NCBI GenBank assembly: GCA_051294375.1
Contig: CM119266.1
Location: forward strand, 19,975,657-20,039,656
From: Paraspadella gotoi
Lineage: Eukaryota; Chaetognatha
Length of the DNA: 64,000 nucleotides
Direction: 5' to 3'
Shown here: piece by piece, positions 23,550-35,400 of the stretch
How positions within the stretch are numbered: position 1 is the first letter of the stretch
Layout of the letters: every line of letters starts with the position of its first letter
Translations under genes and position numbers: made by a program
The notes under the pieces: generated by a model
The model's database searches: none
What the model saw: only the letters and a program-made list of their open reading frames with translations
Told to the model about the DNA's origin: nothing

Positions 23550-26500
23550 CGCTACCTGATTTAAAAGGGATTAAAGCGCTGGAGAGATTACAACTCTTAA
23601 ATCTTTTGGCAGGAAGAAGCGCCGCCTTAGTTTTTAGAAAGGATGGGGCGAGCGCTTCGGGTTTTACGTAATTAAAGTAAAGAAGTAAAAAAAAAACGAA
23701 TTTGGGGGGAAAAAATTCCGAAGAAATTATGCATTTATATATATAAACTTCTTTACACGCAAAAAAAAAAAGTGGTGAACTCGTGTACAAAGTAGGCCAC
23801 GAACTTGATGTCAAAGCGCACGATAGTATCGCCAAACGAGAAAATAAGTTCGATTTAATGAAATGGTTAAAAGAGTAAAAAAGGTAATTTGAGACGCCTC
23901 AACCTCCCGACGAAAAGAAACCAGTGCATTTTTTTTTCTTTGCTTCTCCTGTTTATTCTTTTGTCTACAATCCAACAAAAAAAAAAAAGTTTTCTTTCAT
24001 TCTCGCTCCCTCCTTCTCTTATCCCTTAACTCTCTCTCTCTCTGAAATTGGAGCTGGCCACAAAAGCCTTTGTCCGTCAGCATTATGGAATGCGGACCGG
24101 ACGCCACCAGGACCGAGGCGAGAGCGCAGGGGTAAGGCACGATATCTCGGGACGGAAGTGGGGATTGTCAACGATTAGGAGACCGTGATTCGCTTATTCC
24201 ACTTTTTCTTTCTTTTCAAACATTAAAGGCGGATGCAATTGATGGGAATTAATTTGAGATTAGAGCAAATCAGTGATTATAACTGAAATAAAACGTTTTT
24301 TTTTTTTTTTAAATATAGCACATTAGTATGATAGTCTTGACTCATGACTGGTTAAGAAAAAATAGGTGAGTTGGTGTGATATTCTTGGCATAGTTTGGTC
24401 CTTTTTTTTTTGTTTTTTAGTTCGAAAACTGTAACACGGCTGTCAGCGGATGGCGCATTCAAGGAGTCTCCTGTCCTAAATGTAACTGCGATGAGTTTTT
24501 GAATTATTAACTTTTTATCCCCAATTAATAGTAGAAATTAAATTATGAAAGGGCAGATTCCATCCAAATATTGAATGTCTAAAGACAAAAAAATTAAGAC
24601 TTCATACTCATAAGGTCAGACGGATTTGACCAAGAAAAAATTAAGAGAGGCTTAATATCTTTCGCCATGACTAATATACGTAATAAAATGTATGAATTAA
24701 TTAATATGTTTTCTTTTTTTTTTGCCTCACTTTTAAGAAGACCTTTTCTATATAGCTGGACTCCATTCGCTTTGACAATTACACTATTGCCATTCGCCCC
24801 CTCCAACTAAATCCTCTAAATCGTTTGGATTCGAATCTCGTCAAAATTCAATCTAAAATCTCTCCCTCTCTCTCTCTCTTTCTCTCTCTCTCTCCAAGCA
24901 GGTTGTAATCCTCTTTCGAATAGTTGTTCTTTCGTTGTTGGACAAACAGGGAATTTCATAATCCAAAATCCACACAACCGCCACGGTTTCCTATTCGTTG
25001 AACAAACAGAACAAATTTAAATAAAACTCTTGTAAACAAAAAGTGCCAGCAATCCAAATTTTCGAATTTTGCAATTGAAAATACAACTTAATCAACATTT
25101 TGTTTATGCTCCCCCCCCCAAAAAAAAAAGTTTGGGCCAAAATTTAAGAAACAACTAGAATATGAGAAAATTATTAGTGTCACATGTCCCGCGTCGTCGT
25201 GCTCGTTTCCCAGCAAGAGAAGTTCAAAAAGACAAGGCATGAGCCTCTCATTGGCTGACCGAATCGGCGATGTTAGAAGGTAAGATTCTTAAACCCAGGT
25301 GGTGTTTTTGCAGGCCCGAGTCAAGGATACATTTGGGTCTCTATCTCTATTTGTGTTAAGAATTGGATAACAAATGACCTGATTATTAGTTAGAGAGAGT
25401 GTTAGAAAACGACTAATATATAAAAGAGTTAACTGCCGAATAACGACTACACAACAACAACAAAAAATAATTAAAAAAAACTATAAAACAAAATAAATAG
25501 TTAAAAATAAAAGAATAAAAAGAAAACAAACCATACCAAAAAAAATTAATAAAACGTATAAAATAACCGGCGTTCGATGCCCCCCCCCCTTCCAGCCTTG
25601 TAATGCCCAAAATGAAAAAAATATCTTCATTTTCATGAGTATTTAAAGAGGTAAGGGTCATTAAAAATCCAGGTGTGAACAAGTTGCAGCGATGACTGCG
25701 TCAACCTTCGAAATCTTTTAAAATCTTGAAATTTTTTTATAATCGTTTTCTTCGTCTATCACTCTCGCGCTCTCTCTCGATATCGCTCTCTCACCTCTCT
25801 CAATCTCGCACGACACCCAGGCTGTGACAATCTCCGATCACAGCTGCGTCCTTTGCTTTTTTTTTTCGTGTTGTTGAGTTACTCGTGATTTATATATCGC
25901 TTTCTTTTATTTATTTTTTTTCCCCGCTTGGGTCAATCGCATTATTATCAACTCGATGACCAAGTGTAATGTATAGTTGGAAGTGTGGTGTGTTAGGTGT
26001 GGTCGAGGGGATTGCGAGATTCACAGTGTATCTTGTTAGGGAATCCCTTTATCATCGAATGAACCTTTTTTATCTGTTCAGCTGGTCGGTTTTAGAGTGG
26101 GGCTCGAACGCGGCAATACCGAATCCAATATCTCTCTCTTTAACGGCCCACCTAATTTCTTACTCGTTTTGTCACAAAATAGCTAAGCCGAGTAGATGAA
26201 CCATCTATATAAAATGAGTATACGGTACAAGGTCTAACCCATCGAGATGAAGCGAGAGAATAGTAGCTTCAAGTAGCTTCAAGACGAGAAACACCTTTCG
26301 ATTTACGACGAAAGGCGATCACGATGACAGTGGGAAAGGAAAATGCGGCAGCCTCTCCCAGCACAACCCTGTCAACGCTTTGACGAAGATTTTCAAATCA
26401 GATTGGCATTCGTTCGCTGCATCCGGGTGTCGAGACACGCGCAGTGACAGCGACTTAAGCCGATGTGGAGAATCGGTTTGCAGACGTCGAGGTCATGAGC

Positions 26501-26918
26501 ATAGAATAACTAGAATAGAATAAATGAAATAGAATGACATAGAATAACCACTTTAACCAGGCGTGAGATACGAGTTAAATCGCGCATGAATTCTAACACT
26601 TTTCTTGATACGCCGGTAGAATCGGCATCTCTTTGTAACTAATGGGGAAGGGGCGTATGGAATATAGATTCTGTTCGTCATCAAACAGAGTCGCATTGAA
26701 GCGGATCCTGCATCACTCCTGTCTTCCGGGTTAGTGAGTGACCGTGGTAAAGCGTAATATGTTTTGAGCGAGGACTGATAATGTTCTTCAGCTACTGTCA
26801 CAATATTAGAATCGATTAATTGTAGCTTTTGTCAAATCACTCAATTTTCACAATTTTAATGCCGAACTACCCACAAAAACCAAACTTTTTTTCCCCACAT
26901 ACTCACAAGTCCGCTGCC
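23550..26918. other. Non-coding stretch, nothing recognised
   Basis: AT-rich DNA with short CT tracts (24860-24895, 25765-25800). No open frame shows a recognisable domain or a consistent splice pattern. The minus frame at 26553-26801 (82 codons, non-ATG start) is unassigned. Confidence 0.5.
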
Positions 26919-26958
26919 CAAATAAACGGGACGATGTTAAGATGGTCCCGTTTATTTG
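26919..26958. other. Perfect 14-bp hairpin with 12-nt loop
   Basis: CAAATAAACGGGAC (26919-26932) is the exact reverse complement of 26945-26958, with a GATGTTAAGATG loop. It is about 500 bp downstream of the TRPM2-like stop codon on the minus strand. The function is unknown; a transposon footprint or structured 3' RNA are possibilities. Confidence 0.7.
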
Positions 26959-27454
26959 CCACAACTTGTTTCAATTGCCTTTAATGAATACAGAGTGCAT
27001 CTCCAGGCTAAAAAAAGAAAACAAAAGGTTATGACCGCACTTAAACCTTTTTTTCTTCTTTCTCTCTTTTCTTTTCTCTATTTCCCCCTTCACTCTTTCT
27101 ATCTGAAATTTCCAAAAGTAAAAAATGTCTGCATCAGTATGCAATATGCACTATGCATGCTTGAATAATTCTTTTAAATAATTTAAAAATATTTAACAAA
27201 GAAACGTTTGGAACGAAAAATACATATCAGCACAAAGATGAAAGCGGTAGATAAATAAAAAAATATAAAATATTTAAGTAAACATTTTTTTTTTAAAATT
27301 TAGTTATTTATATCCAGTCAAGAATGATATTGATATAAGTTTTTAAACTTTTTTTTTCTTTTTTTTTTTAATTATTATTACGAAATAAATCCGTCGTAAA
27401 CTCGACTGAGGAAAACGTCATTTTGAATGTTGGAAGCGTTAAACGAAACCGCAA

Positions 27455-29268
27455 TTAAAAAGAAGCGTCGTGCCTTTTGGCAGTTAGTCTGAGGATGAGG
27501 TAAGTGCTAGGCTCATAGTCTCTCCCGGCGCCCAAGTCGTGCCACGTGACCGCCTCGGCGCTGTCACCGGCTCGAAACCGAAGTGGCGGAGCAAAGTCCC
27601 GTCGTCGTCGTGAAAATTGAGCGCCATTGTTTCGATCCAAGCGTTGTCAGTGTTACGAGGATCGTCGACGTAGCTAAAACGTCCAATTAGATTATTAAAA
27701 GGTTCAATTATTAATGATTAATAATTAACTCAATGATTAATCTTATTACAAATACTGTACAGCGCATACCCTTGATAAACTTGAACTCCATGCGCAAAGA
27801 GAAGATCGAGATCTTCTTCCAAAGTCTTCTTCTCGTTGAAGAGAGACTCGAGGTTCCCCATCGCTTCCTCCGTGAATTCCGATTGAAGGCAAAGGTGGAT
27901 CGGCTGGCCGGGGCGTCGAAGTCCCCCTAGGGATTGTCAATTGCATGAATCAACAACAAAAATAGATAAGATATTTTTGGCTCAAAATAAATATTTCACC
28001 GGGTAATCCCCACTTGTCGCTATTCTTGTGTCTTGTTGCGACAAACTGGAGCACCTTTCTTCCGTTGTTAAAAACCTGACGGTTGCATAATCAATGTTTT
28101 AAAACTGAAAGGATGCGAATAAAATATCACAAAAAAAAGTCTCACAAAACGAACCAAGCGGTGAGTTACGGGGTCGCGTTTCCATCGCGTGACGACGGCA
28201 TCGCCAGAAGCGTTTGGCCCCACCGCCCTAAGCAGCCGCGTCCTCTTAATCCAGTTCTACCCTGGGGGTTAATCGGAACGCCTTCTTCGACGCGATAGAT
28301 TCCGGTGTAGCTTCTTCGGTCCACTTCGCACACTTTGTCATATTCGTTGAAGGCGAGAGTAGGTCGTTTCGAAGCAGAGAACCGAAAAAGATTTACCTGT
28401 GAGCAAAATGTATTTCTTAAATGACAAAATGAGTGACAAAATGCTCGAAAATAAATACTTTACAAACTAAATAAAAAAAATTTATATTTAAAATTTACAA
28501 GTCAAAGTAACACAAATGGTATGGTCCTATCCAGAGAAGATCCTGAGAATGAAAATATAATAATTTAAGCCCATTTGATTCCATTCACAATTAAAAAGTA
28601 AAAAGGTAAAAAGGTAAAGTAGAATAACATCTTTAATGTGCATATGTATCATACCATGTAAAGTCACGTGATCACTTATTATAGTCACGCGATCACAAAA
28701 CAAATGAAGGATATTTTGCGTAATATTTGATTGTTTTAGTAGAAATTTTATACATAAAAGATTAACCATAGGTTATCATATATATATTTTATAATCATGT
28801 TGTTACGTAATCCCCCAAAAATAGACATGAGGCGCAAATACATTGAAATTACCGTTCCTGTTTTTATTTATTTTAAAGTTCTAAAGCTTCATGCAAAGTC
28901 GTTGATTAAAGTCAAAACACCTCACCGAATCGGCCCATTTGGGTGGCGGTTTGGCGAGAATGACGGGATCCGTGAAGGTATGGGGATCGTACGAAGGGAA
29001 TGAAGAACTCCAGTCCACGCGATCGTCCGGGATGTAGAAACGGGTGACGTGGGGCGCGCCGGGATACGGTGACGTGCGAGAAAAAAGATGGAAGGAAGCG
29101 TCGAGTGAATGAAACTCGATGACCTAAAAAGTAAACAATTTATTCGGTTCTTTTCATTTTTTTCAAATTTGTCACGTGATGAATTTAATGAACGACGCCT
29201 CACCGACTTGACTTTTTCTTCCGCCTCGACCTTGAGTTCGTGATTTCGGGCGTCACGACACATTGACG
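27455..29268 (-). other. Exons encoding the NUDT9-H (ADP-ribose) domain
   Basis: The first core exon (28926-29123) has YPGAPHVTRFYIPDDRVDW and SYDPHTFTDP, matching the start of NUDT9/TRPM2 C-terminal domains. Next come RRSYTGIYRVEEGVPINPQG and RTGLRGRGCLGRW (28170-28396), HKNSDKWGLPGG, the Nudix-box region (27770-27926) and YVDDPRNTDNAWIET (27455-27673). In the Nudix box the glutamate after PG is Q and the arginine before EF is S, but the E-F-x-E-E run is kept. Two likely one-base frame breaks are described in the findings. Confidence 0.85.
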
Positions 29269-29400
29269 CTGAAAAGAAAAAAAAACCTCGCGGTTGTAAA
29301 TAATTGTACACGTTACATTACAATTTATATCAAACAAAATCCCACATGAAGGTCTTTTTTTTTAGAAAAGAAAACCAAATAATTTATTGCCGGAGATGAG

Positions 29401-29469
<69 letters not shown>

Positions 29470-32400
29470 TCTCTCCTCTCTCTCTCTCTCTCTCTCCCTC
29501 CTTAGATCTTTCTTTCTCATTCCTTCTAAAGCAGATTGAGAATATTACTTGATACAAATTTAAAAAGATTTTTAACATGATCCGGAAGGCTCATAATACG
29601 TAAAATGNNNNNNNNNNATGAATCTTTCTTCACGGATGTCAACGCACTTACCGAGCACGTGCGGCATGACGTCGTGGATCTCCCGTTCGTCTACTTCGAC
29701 GAAGAGCCGGTCGGTCCGTCCGCCAGTCGCCGCTTGCAACGCCGCCACGTTGATCTTGGATCCGGCGCCGATGGCGTAGAGGGTCGGTTCGCCGGGAAAC
29801 GTCGTCGTCGTCGTGGGCATTGTCTCGTCGCTCGCCAAATCGGCGGTGATCACGATCGCTATCTGTTTACATTTAGATTTCAGGGATTTAGATTTAGATT
29901 TCAGGGATTTGGATTTAGATTTCAGGGATTTAGATTTAGTTTTCAAGGACTGCGGGGAGAGGCGACAAAACCGCCTCGTTTCTGAAGATCCTTCCCCGTT
30001 GCCAAATTGGTGAGCCCTGCTCTTTAACACGCAGCATACAGAGAAAAGCTGCAGCATGAGCGTCACATGAGGTCACAGAGTCGCCCACCACCGATTTGTC
30101 CCAAGACAGTGCTATTTAAACCCGGCCATTGTCGCCGATGATTCCTTAGCCACTAACCGCCAGTACTGCATTGCTACGCGCGAATTGACGGCGATTCCCG
30201 GTCAAGTGACGCGTTTTATGAGCGAATTAGTGAAATGATCCATCGAAATTACACACTGTGTAATACACAGTATTACTATTAGAGAGTATTTATAAGCCTG
30301 CTCGTATTGAGGCCACGCGTTGTTTAAAAAATTATGCCATTTGTTACCATTGCTAAATATTTCACCTTCGTGACGTGCGGTTCGGTTCTCTTTCCTTGGA
30401 GTCGAGTGAAAAGCCTTTTCACCCGTTGATTTAGCGAATGGGCCGACATTCGCCGTTGATTGTCCTCGGATTTTAAAGATCTTATTTCACGAAGTAGATT
30501 AGTTTTGTCCAAGTATCTTGGAAAAGTAATGAAAGAAGTATATAACCGGATCAATATGGTTTTAAAATAAAAAATGACAATATTTTTTTGTATCAAAATT
30601 TTTGTGTGAATCATTAAATTCGAAATTATAAATACGCTTAGAATCTTAAAAAGATCACGCAAAATTACTCTCAAAAAATTATTTGAAATTAAAAATGAAA
30701 AATTACTTTTAAAAAGTAAATACTTGATACTTTAATTACTTATTAATAGAGTATAATTTTATTTTCAGCTTCCTTTCACTTAAAACGTCAAATCGCAGTT
30801 ATCATTGAGCTTTACTTGTTAAAAGGAAACTCGGCCACAATGTCTTCCCCAAATCTGGCGACGGCCACTTGATTCGCGTCGCGTCCAATTTTCAAGCAGC
30901 TTGTTAAAATAGCAACGAAGTCGATGACTTTGGCAAAGCTATCGGCGCCGAAACATTCGTCCAAGCAAAACAGAAGATCGAATTTATGCCGATGACCGCA
31001 GGCTATAATAAAAAAAAATTTAATATCATGTTTCAGCTCCGTTTAAAGGTAGGTAAAGATGAATTGACTTACCCTTGATCCAAGGAAGTGCCGAAGAAGA
31101 GCTCCTTTCTGAGTCCAATGAATGAGGAATCCTCGTCGAGAGCGAGATTAACGTCTCTTGCACCTGTTGCATCTGCGTCTCAATTCGCGAAAGGCGATCC
31201 GCATCGCCAGCTGACGACTGTGGAAGGAAAAATGCCCGAATAAGGATCTCGTCAAAACATCGCCGTATTGAAACGCTTGGTGATCCATCATTGTAAAGGG
31301 CCGGAATTTTTTTTACCAAATTTACGGTAATTTATTGTAATTGTATGACTCTCATGCACCAGCTATTAGATCAGATCTATCTAACGAAATAATACGGTTG
31401 TCTGTATATCTTGACTCCTTAGATTATTTGTATCCTGAAATTTCTTACATACCGAGCTGTCTTCATAATTTGGTTGAGGGGGGACGTTACTCTTGTCCTT
31501 AACGCGCTCCATATGATCTTCAAGCTTGTCAAAGACCATCTCAACCCTATACACATAAATTAATAATTTTTTTAATGACTCTTCAATAAAGCCCATGAAA
31601 ATTCAACGTCTACTTTTACTTGTTGTTATAACGTCATAAGTTATCACAATCACAATTAGTTGATAGATTAATTTATTGAATGATTTATTAATTGATTGAT
31701 TGATTGATAGATTATATAAATATACTATGTCACCGTTTGGATAGGCCAGTGACTTTATTGTCAATGTTGTTATGAGATTGGAGGATTTTTGCTTTCGAAT
31801 GAGAATCTGCGCAAATTTCTTCCCACATGTTATATTGACGAAGTTCAGATTCGGGAATTCGTAGTTCTGGAAAGAAAATAATTGACGAAGCTATATCGAA
31901 AACAATTAATTAATCCCCGAAACCGTTTAAATGAATAAATCAAAAAAATATCTAGGATATTTTTTTTTTTTTTGGATTTAATCATATTTTACAAATGAGT
32001 AATAATTCAATCGACACGCACTTACTAAAAAATGAAGAGTCATCGCTTTCGTAACAACATTTTTCGGCGATATTGCGATAAAGAAGAAAAAGATGGTAGA
32101 AGACGATGAAAGGCGGCGGGATGGGCGGCTTGTGGAAATATTCGTAGATCAGATGGTATCGTTGATACTTCCAAATCCTGTGGAACATTTTTTTTTAAAT
32201 GAACCTCCAACTTTGTAAAATGCTGTTTGCTGTAGTAGGATTTAAAGAGATAGGTTTGATTCTTGCCTAACCTGTCGGTGTTCTCTTGAACCTTTTCAAA
32301 GGTAAAGGAGAACATAGCAATGAGTAAATTGAGAAGAAGAATGTTGGTAAAAAGCATGTAAATGCCGAGTAGAATGGGAGCGAGGTGTTTACCCCAATCG

Positions 32401-35400
32401 CTGATGCAGCGGACTGGTCCACCATCAAACTCATCCTAAAAAAATACAATAATCTTAATGAGAATCTAAATAAGAAGCCTTTTGTTAATTCAAAATCGAT
32501 TAATTTTTTTTATTAATTAATTATTAAGTAAGTAATTAATTAATTATTTATTTAATTAATTTATTATTTGGAATCTTTACCACAACTCCTTCCATGTAGT
32601 TGGTAGAAACGTTACAGACGCTGTCATCCTTCTCGAGAAATAATTCTCCATATATATTCCAATAGGCCTTTCGCAGAATATTGTTGACAAGCTGTTAAAA
32701 AAAAATATGGAAAAGTAAAAAAAAGCTTGAGAGACGAAAGAAGCTTGATACACAGAAAAGCAAGAACGAGAAATAAAACGGAAGAAAAAACGAAAATGAA
32801 AACGAGGTTAAGGATTATGGTTAGGAATTAGGGTAATGGATTAGGTTATGGCTTTGGTAACAGATTAGAGTTCAATATTTAGGTTGAAATAAAGTTCAGA
32901 GATTATGGAGCAGAAATTGGGCGCTTTTGGAAAAGAGAGCCTAAAAATTAACGTGCAAAAAATTAACTGCAATGAACTGGGATTTTTTTTCTTCGTTTTT
33001 TTTTTATATTTGAATAAAGGACAAAGAGTAGCGCTAGTAATCGTTTAAGATTCTGGCAATCTACGAATTTGACAAAAGAGCAATGCATAGAAACCAAAAA
33101 GAGTTAACAGGTGGGAGAAGGGAAAGAGAGAGGGAGATGGAGAAAGAGGGGAGAGGGGTAAGAAAGAGTGAAAAAGCAGGGCGTTATCCCGAAGGTCTAA
33201 TCAGAAAATCTCTCTCTGTTGAGCGACATATATATAAAAAAAAAAAAAAGAGATGCGACAAGCAAACAGGAAACGACGGACGATAGCGCCGACGATGCTA
33301 TTCTTCGACCAAATCATCCCCACTTGCGACGATAAAAACGATAATATTAATAATAACAAATATTTTAAACTTTTAATCACAAATAAACACCTTCAAGTCT
33401 AGTTTCTCCTCGGGATACAACAACGAATGAGAGGCCACGCCGTAGGCGATGAGAAAGACGACGAGTATGAAGATGAAGAACACGACGTCGTTCATCATCC
33501 TCTTGATCATGACGACTTTCGGGCCGAGATTTTGGTGAACGCTGAACGAATGAAGGAGGCGAACGAAGAAAGTGAACAGAGACAGAGTTAGCAAGACTCG
33601 CGATAGGTTGTGGAGAACGTTGGCGGCTTCTTTTCCCAAAGTCGGGGCCTGCCTGACCCCTCGAAGAACGTAGCCGAGAATGAATGAGCCGAAGGCGACG
33701 ACGTCCACTTGATTCCACTGATCACGCCAGTAAGAATGGAGCTTAGCGTTTAGGGATGAAAGATGATAGCGCTGCGTCTGGATACGGAAGGAAATGGAGG
33801 CAGTCTAAGCAATAAGGATCAGACTTGTTTATCTTCTTATATTTTCATTTAATGGTACTAACATTTTTTTCACGCTCGTTCGTTCAATTCACATACGCAT
33901 TAAAAAATTATCTCACCATTTTTCTTTTGATATGAGATGGAATTGCCTTGTGCTTATCGAAAATCTGAACGTTGAAAAAAATAAATATAAAATTAAATTT
34001 ATATCTTAGTCGTTTAGAGACTAACTTATTCAAGGATCGTTTTTACTATGCCCATGACGCATTAGTATGTAGCTCTAGCTGATTCTCTAATTCGTGGAGC
34101 ATCGTTTCTAATTCGCTAGCGCACCTGTCGAAACTCCTCACATATGACGGTGAAGGTGCTGCCGATGAGGATCCACTCGGAGATCGTGGCGCGTGTCTCG
34201 AAAAGTTCGCAGAGCAACACGTATGAGAAAAGGATGAGGTAAAGTAGATGAAATATCTGGCGGTGAATCAAAAGCTAGAATGTAATAATATTATTATATG
34301 TTGTTTTTTTAATTTAGCTGCAGTTTAAAATTGAAAATTATGAGAATATATATTTTTTTCATTGCTGGTCGCCTCTAAGGAATAGACTTAATTAACTTTA
34401 TTTGTACTTAATTTATTGGAGAAAAAAAATTAAACGAAAACGGTAAGATCAAATACTATAATAACGGCAATATTAGTTCACTTTTGTTTTAAAACTATTG
34501 AAAAAATAACTTTTAAAATATTCAAATGAAAATAATCTTACTCCGATTACACAGATTTTTAGTCGGATCTGCTTATCGCAGATTCAAACTCGATAATTCA
34601 CTTTGCCGGTCTGTCGGTCACACCACAAAATCTTGTCGGTAAATCATTTAGATCATGTCTGAACATTGAATTATATGATAAAAATATGATATATTATTGT
34701 GTATTTCTCTCTTTTCGTTGTATTAATGATTTATGGAAATTATTGTTAAATAAAATCGTTGTAACAGCTAATAAAAAATTTTTTTTCCTTATATAAATTA
34801 TGAAAAAACCAAGATCGGAAATTCAAATGTGTGTTGCGCGGGAGTGACTTTCTTAGCCCATCTTTTACTCTTTGATTTTGAGGTTTTTTTCCTGTCTTGA
34901 CAAATGAGAAACCAACTAGAGGCGAGCTTTGAGCAATGAGCATCTTTAACGTAAGTGGGACAGACCGACGGACAGACATACTGACCAACCGAAAAGCGTC
35001 TTATAGTCATAAAATTGCTCCGCGAGTACTCGCGGCGCAACTAAAAAGGATGTCAGTCTGTCTAACAATTACTCATAATTGGATGGATGGATTGGAATTA
35101 AATTTTTAATATGGGATGGAAAGTGTGTGATTGAGCTGGATATAAAATTTTGAGTTTAAATGGAAAATACTTTGGCTAGCAAGATTATTACGTTTAGAAT
35201 TTTTGCATTATTGATTGACTGATTGAACAACTGATTGATAAATTTTGTTATGGACTTATTAAGAAATTTGTTTATGATTTATTATGTTATGATTATTATT
35301 ATGTAATGTTCATATATTAAAATATTTTTTCACGACTTATTCATCTGATCCGACATTGTTTGTTCAAATTTGTATAAACTTTCTATAACAAAAATCCCTA

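Noticed and set aside
29572-30066. Minus frame with repeated Lys-Ser-Leu units
   Set aside because: It combines the real third vWA exon with an intronic minisatellite; the repeat part is intron.
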